DNA of 64,000 bases from Clostridia bacterium (lineage in GTDB: Bacteria; Bacillota; Clostridia; TANB77; CAG-508). Numbering within the stretch: position 1 is the first letter of the stretch; each line of letters starts with the position of its first letter. Position numbers and translations under genes: made by a program. The notes under the pieces are model-generated. The model was not told the origin of the DNA. It did no database searches and saw only the letters and a list, made by a program, of their open reading frames with translations. Positions 63,953-64,000 of this stretch are shown one piece after another. The stretch is from NCBI GenBank assembly GCA_017510825.1, contig JAFWMA010000016.1:1-64000 (forward strand), read 5' to 3'.

Positions 63953-64000
63953 ATGGATAATAAAATTGTTAATAAGCAAATATCTATAAATCAAATTGTA
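63953..64000 (+). CDS. Start of a gene cut by the window end
   Basis: ATG at 63953 after AAAGGAGAG opens MDNKIVNKQISINQIV and runs past the last base. The fragment is too short to identify. Its position after a recombinase-like fragment hints that it is part of the same locus. Confidence 0.45.
   Translation, partial: MDNKIVNKQISINQIV

Overview
The window is about 70% or more A+T and has strong AGGAGG-type ribosome sites, mostly single-direction gene runs, a cotJA-cotJB-cotJC spore-coat operon, a T-box-controlled thrS and a sigma-H-like factor. Together these point to a spore-forming, low-GC Clostridia member (Firmicutes), probably a gut-type lineage. No species can be named from the sequence alone.

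Layout: 1-12,800 holds a membrane glycosyltransferase/FAD enzyme pair, a PP2C phosphatase with an unrecognised N-terminal half, ftsY, a UPF0182 membrane protein, pgsA, ligA, two small proteins and a sigma-H-like factor. A tRNA-Thr(GGU) follows at 12,854. About 13,050-18,920 is an integrative mobilizable element of Tn4451 type: a frameshifted large serine recombinase, a hairpin-rich oriT-like segment, a MobV relaxase, and a dinD cargo gene whose consensus promoter carries an SOS-box-like sequence in its spacer. Then come a pilin-like protein with three C-terminal repeats, a small secreted protein, a T-box plus thrS, an alpha-glucan phosphorylase, and a PiT phosphate transporter with its DUF47 partner.

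The most unusual locus is 29,633-36,370. It resembles a teichoic acid D-alanylation (dlt) operon (ligase, carrier protein, MBOAT acyltransferase, DltD-like SGNH protein) but has a fold-type III PLP decarboxylase between the ligase and the carrier protein. The combination recalls carrier-bound amino acid decarboxylation (BtrJ/BtrI/BtrK in butirosin synthesis) and suggests a surface polymer decorated with something other than D-alanine.

36,400-54,900 is mostly housekeeping: TetR with a YhgE/Pip protein under a palindromic operator, a RelE/ParE-type toxin-antitoxin pair, rpsO-pnp, a GT2, a P-loop/Asp23-like fusion, a Cmk-PlsC fusion, DUF1294, a sortase, asnB, an S1-domain protein, typA, an O-methyltransferase and TspO. 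55,200-60,000 is a surface-protein cluster: a MucBP protein, a sortase, and a thioester-domain adhesin whose LPXTG motif lies at the extreme C terminus with no membrane anchor. A MITE-like repeat (55,286-55,625) has a partial copy at 46,464. The end holds pyk, an array of hairpins, the cotJ operon (cotJC frameshifted), a candidate type I toxin-antitoxin module, and the start of a possible recombinase locus.

Two genes, the recombinase and cotJC, carry the same kind of single extra C in a TCGG context. This looks as much like a systematic sequencing artefact as real gene decay.
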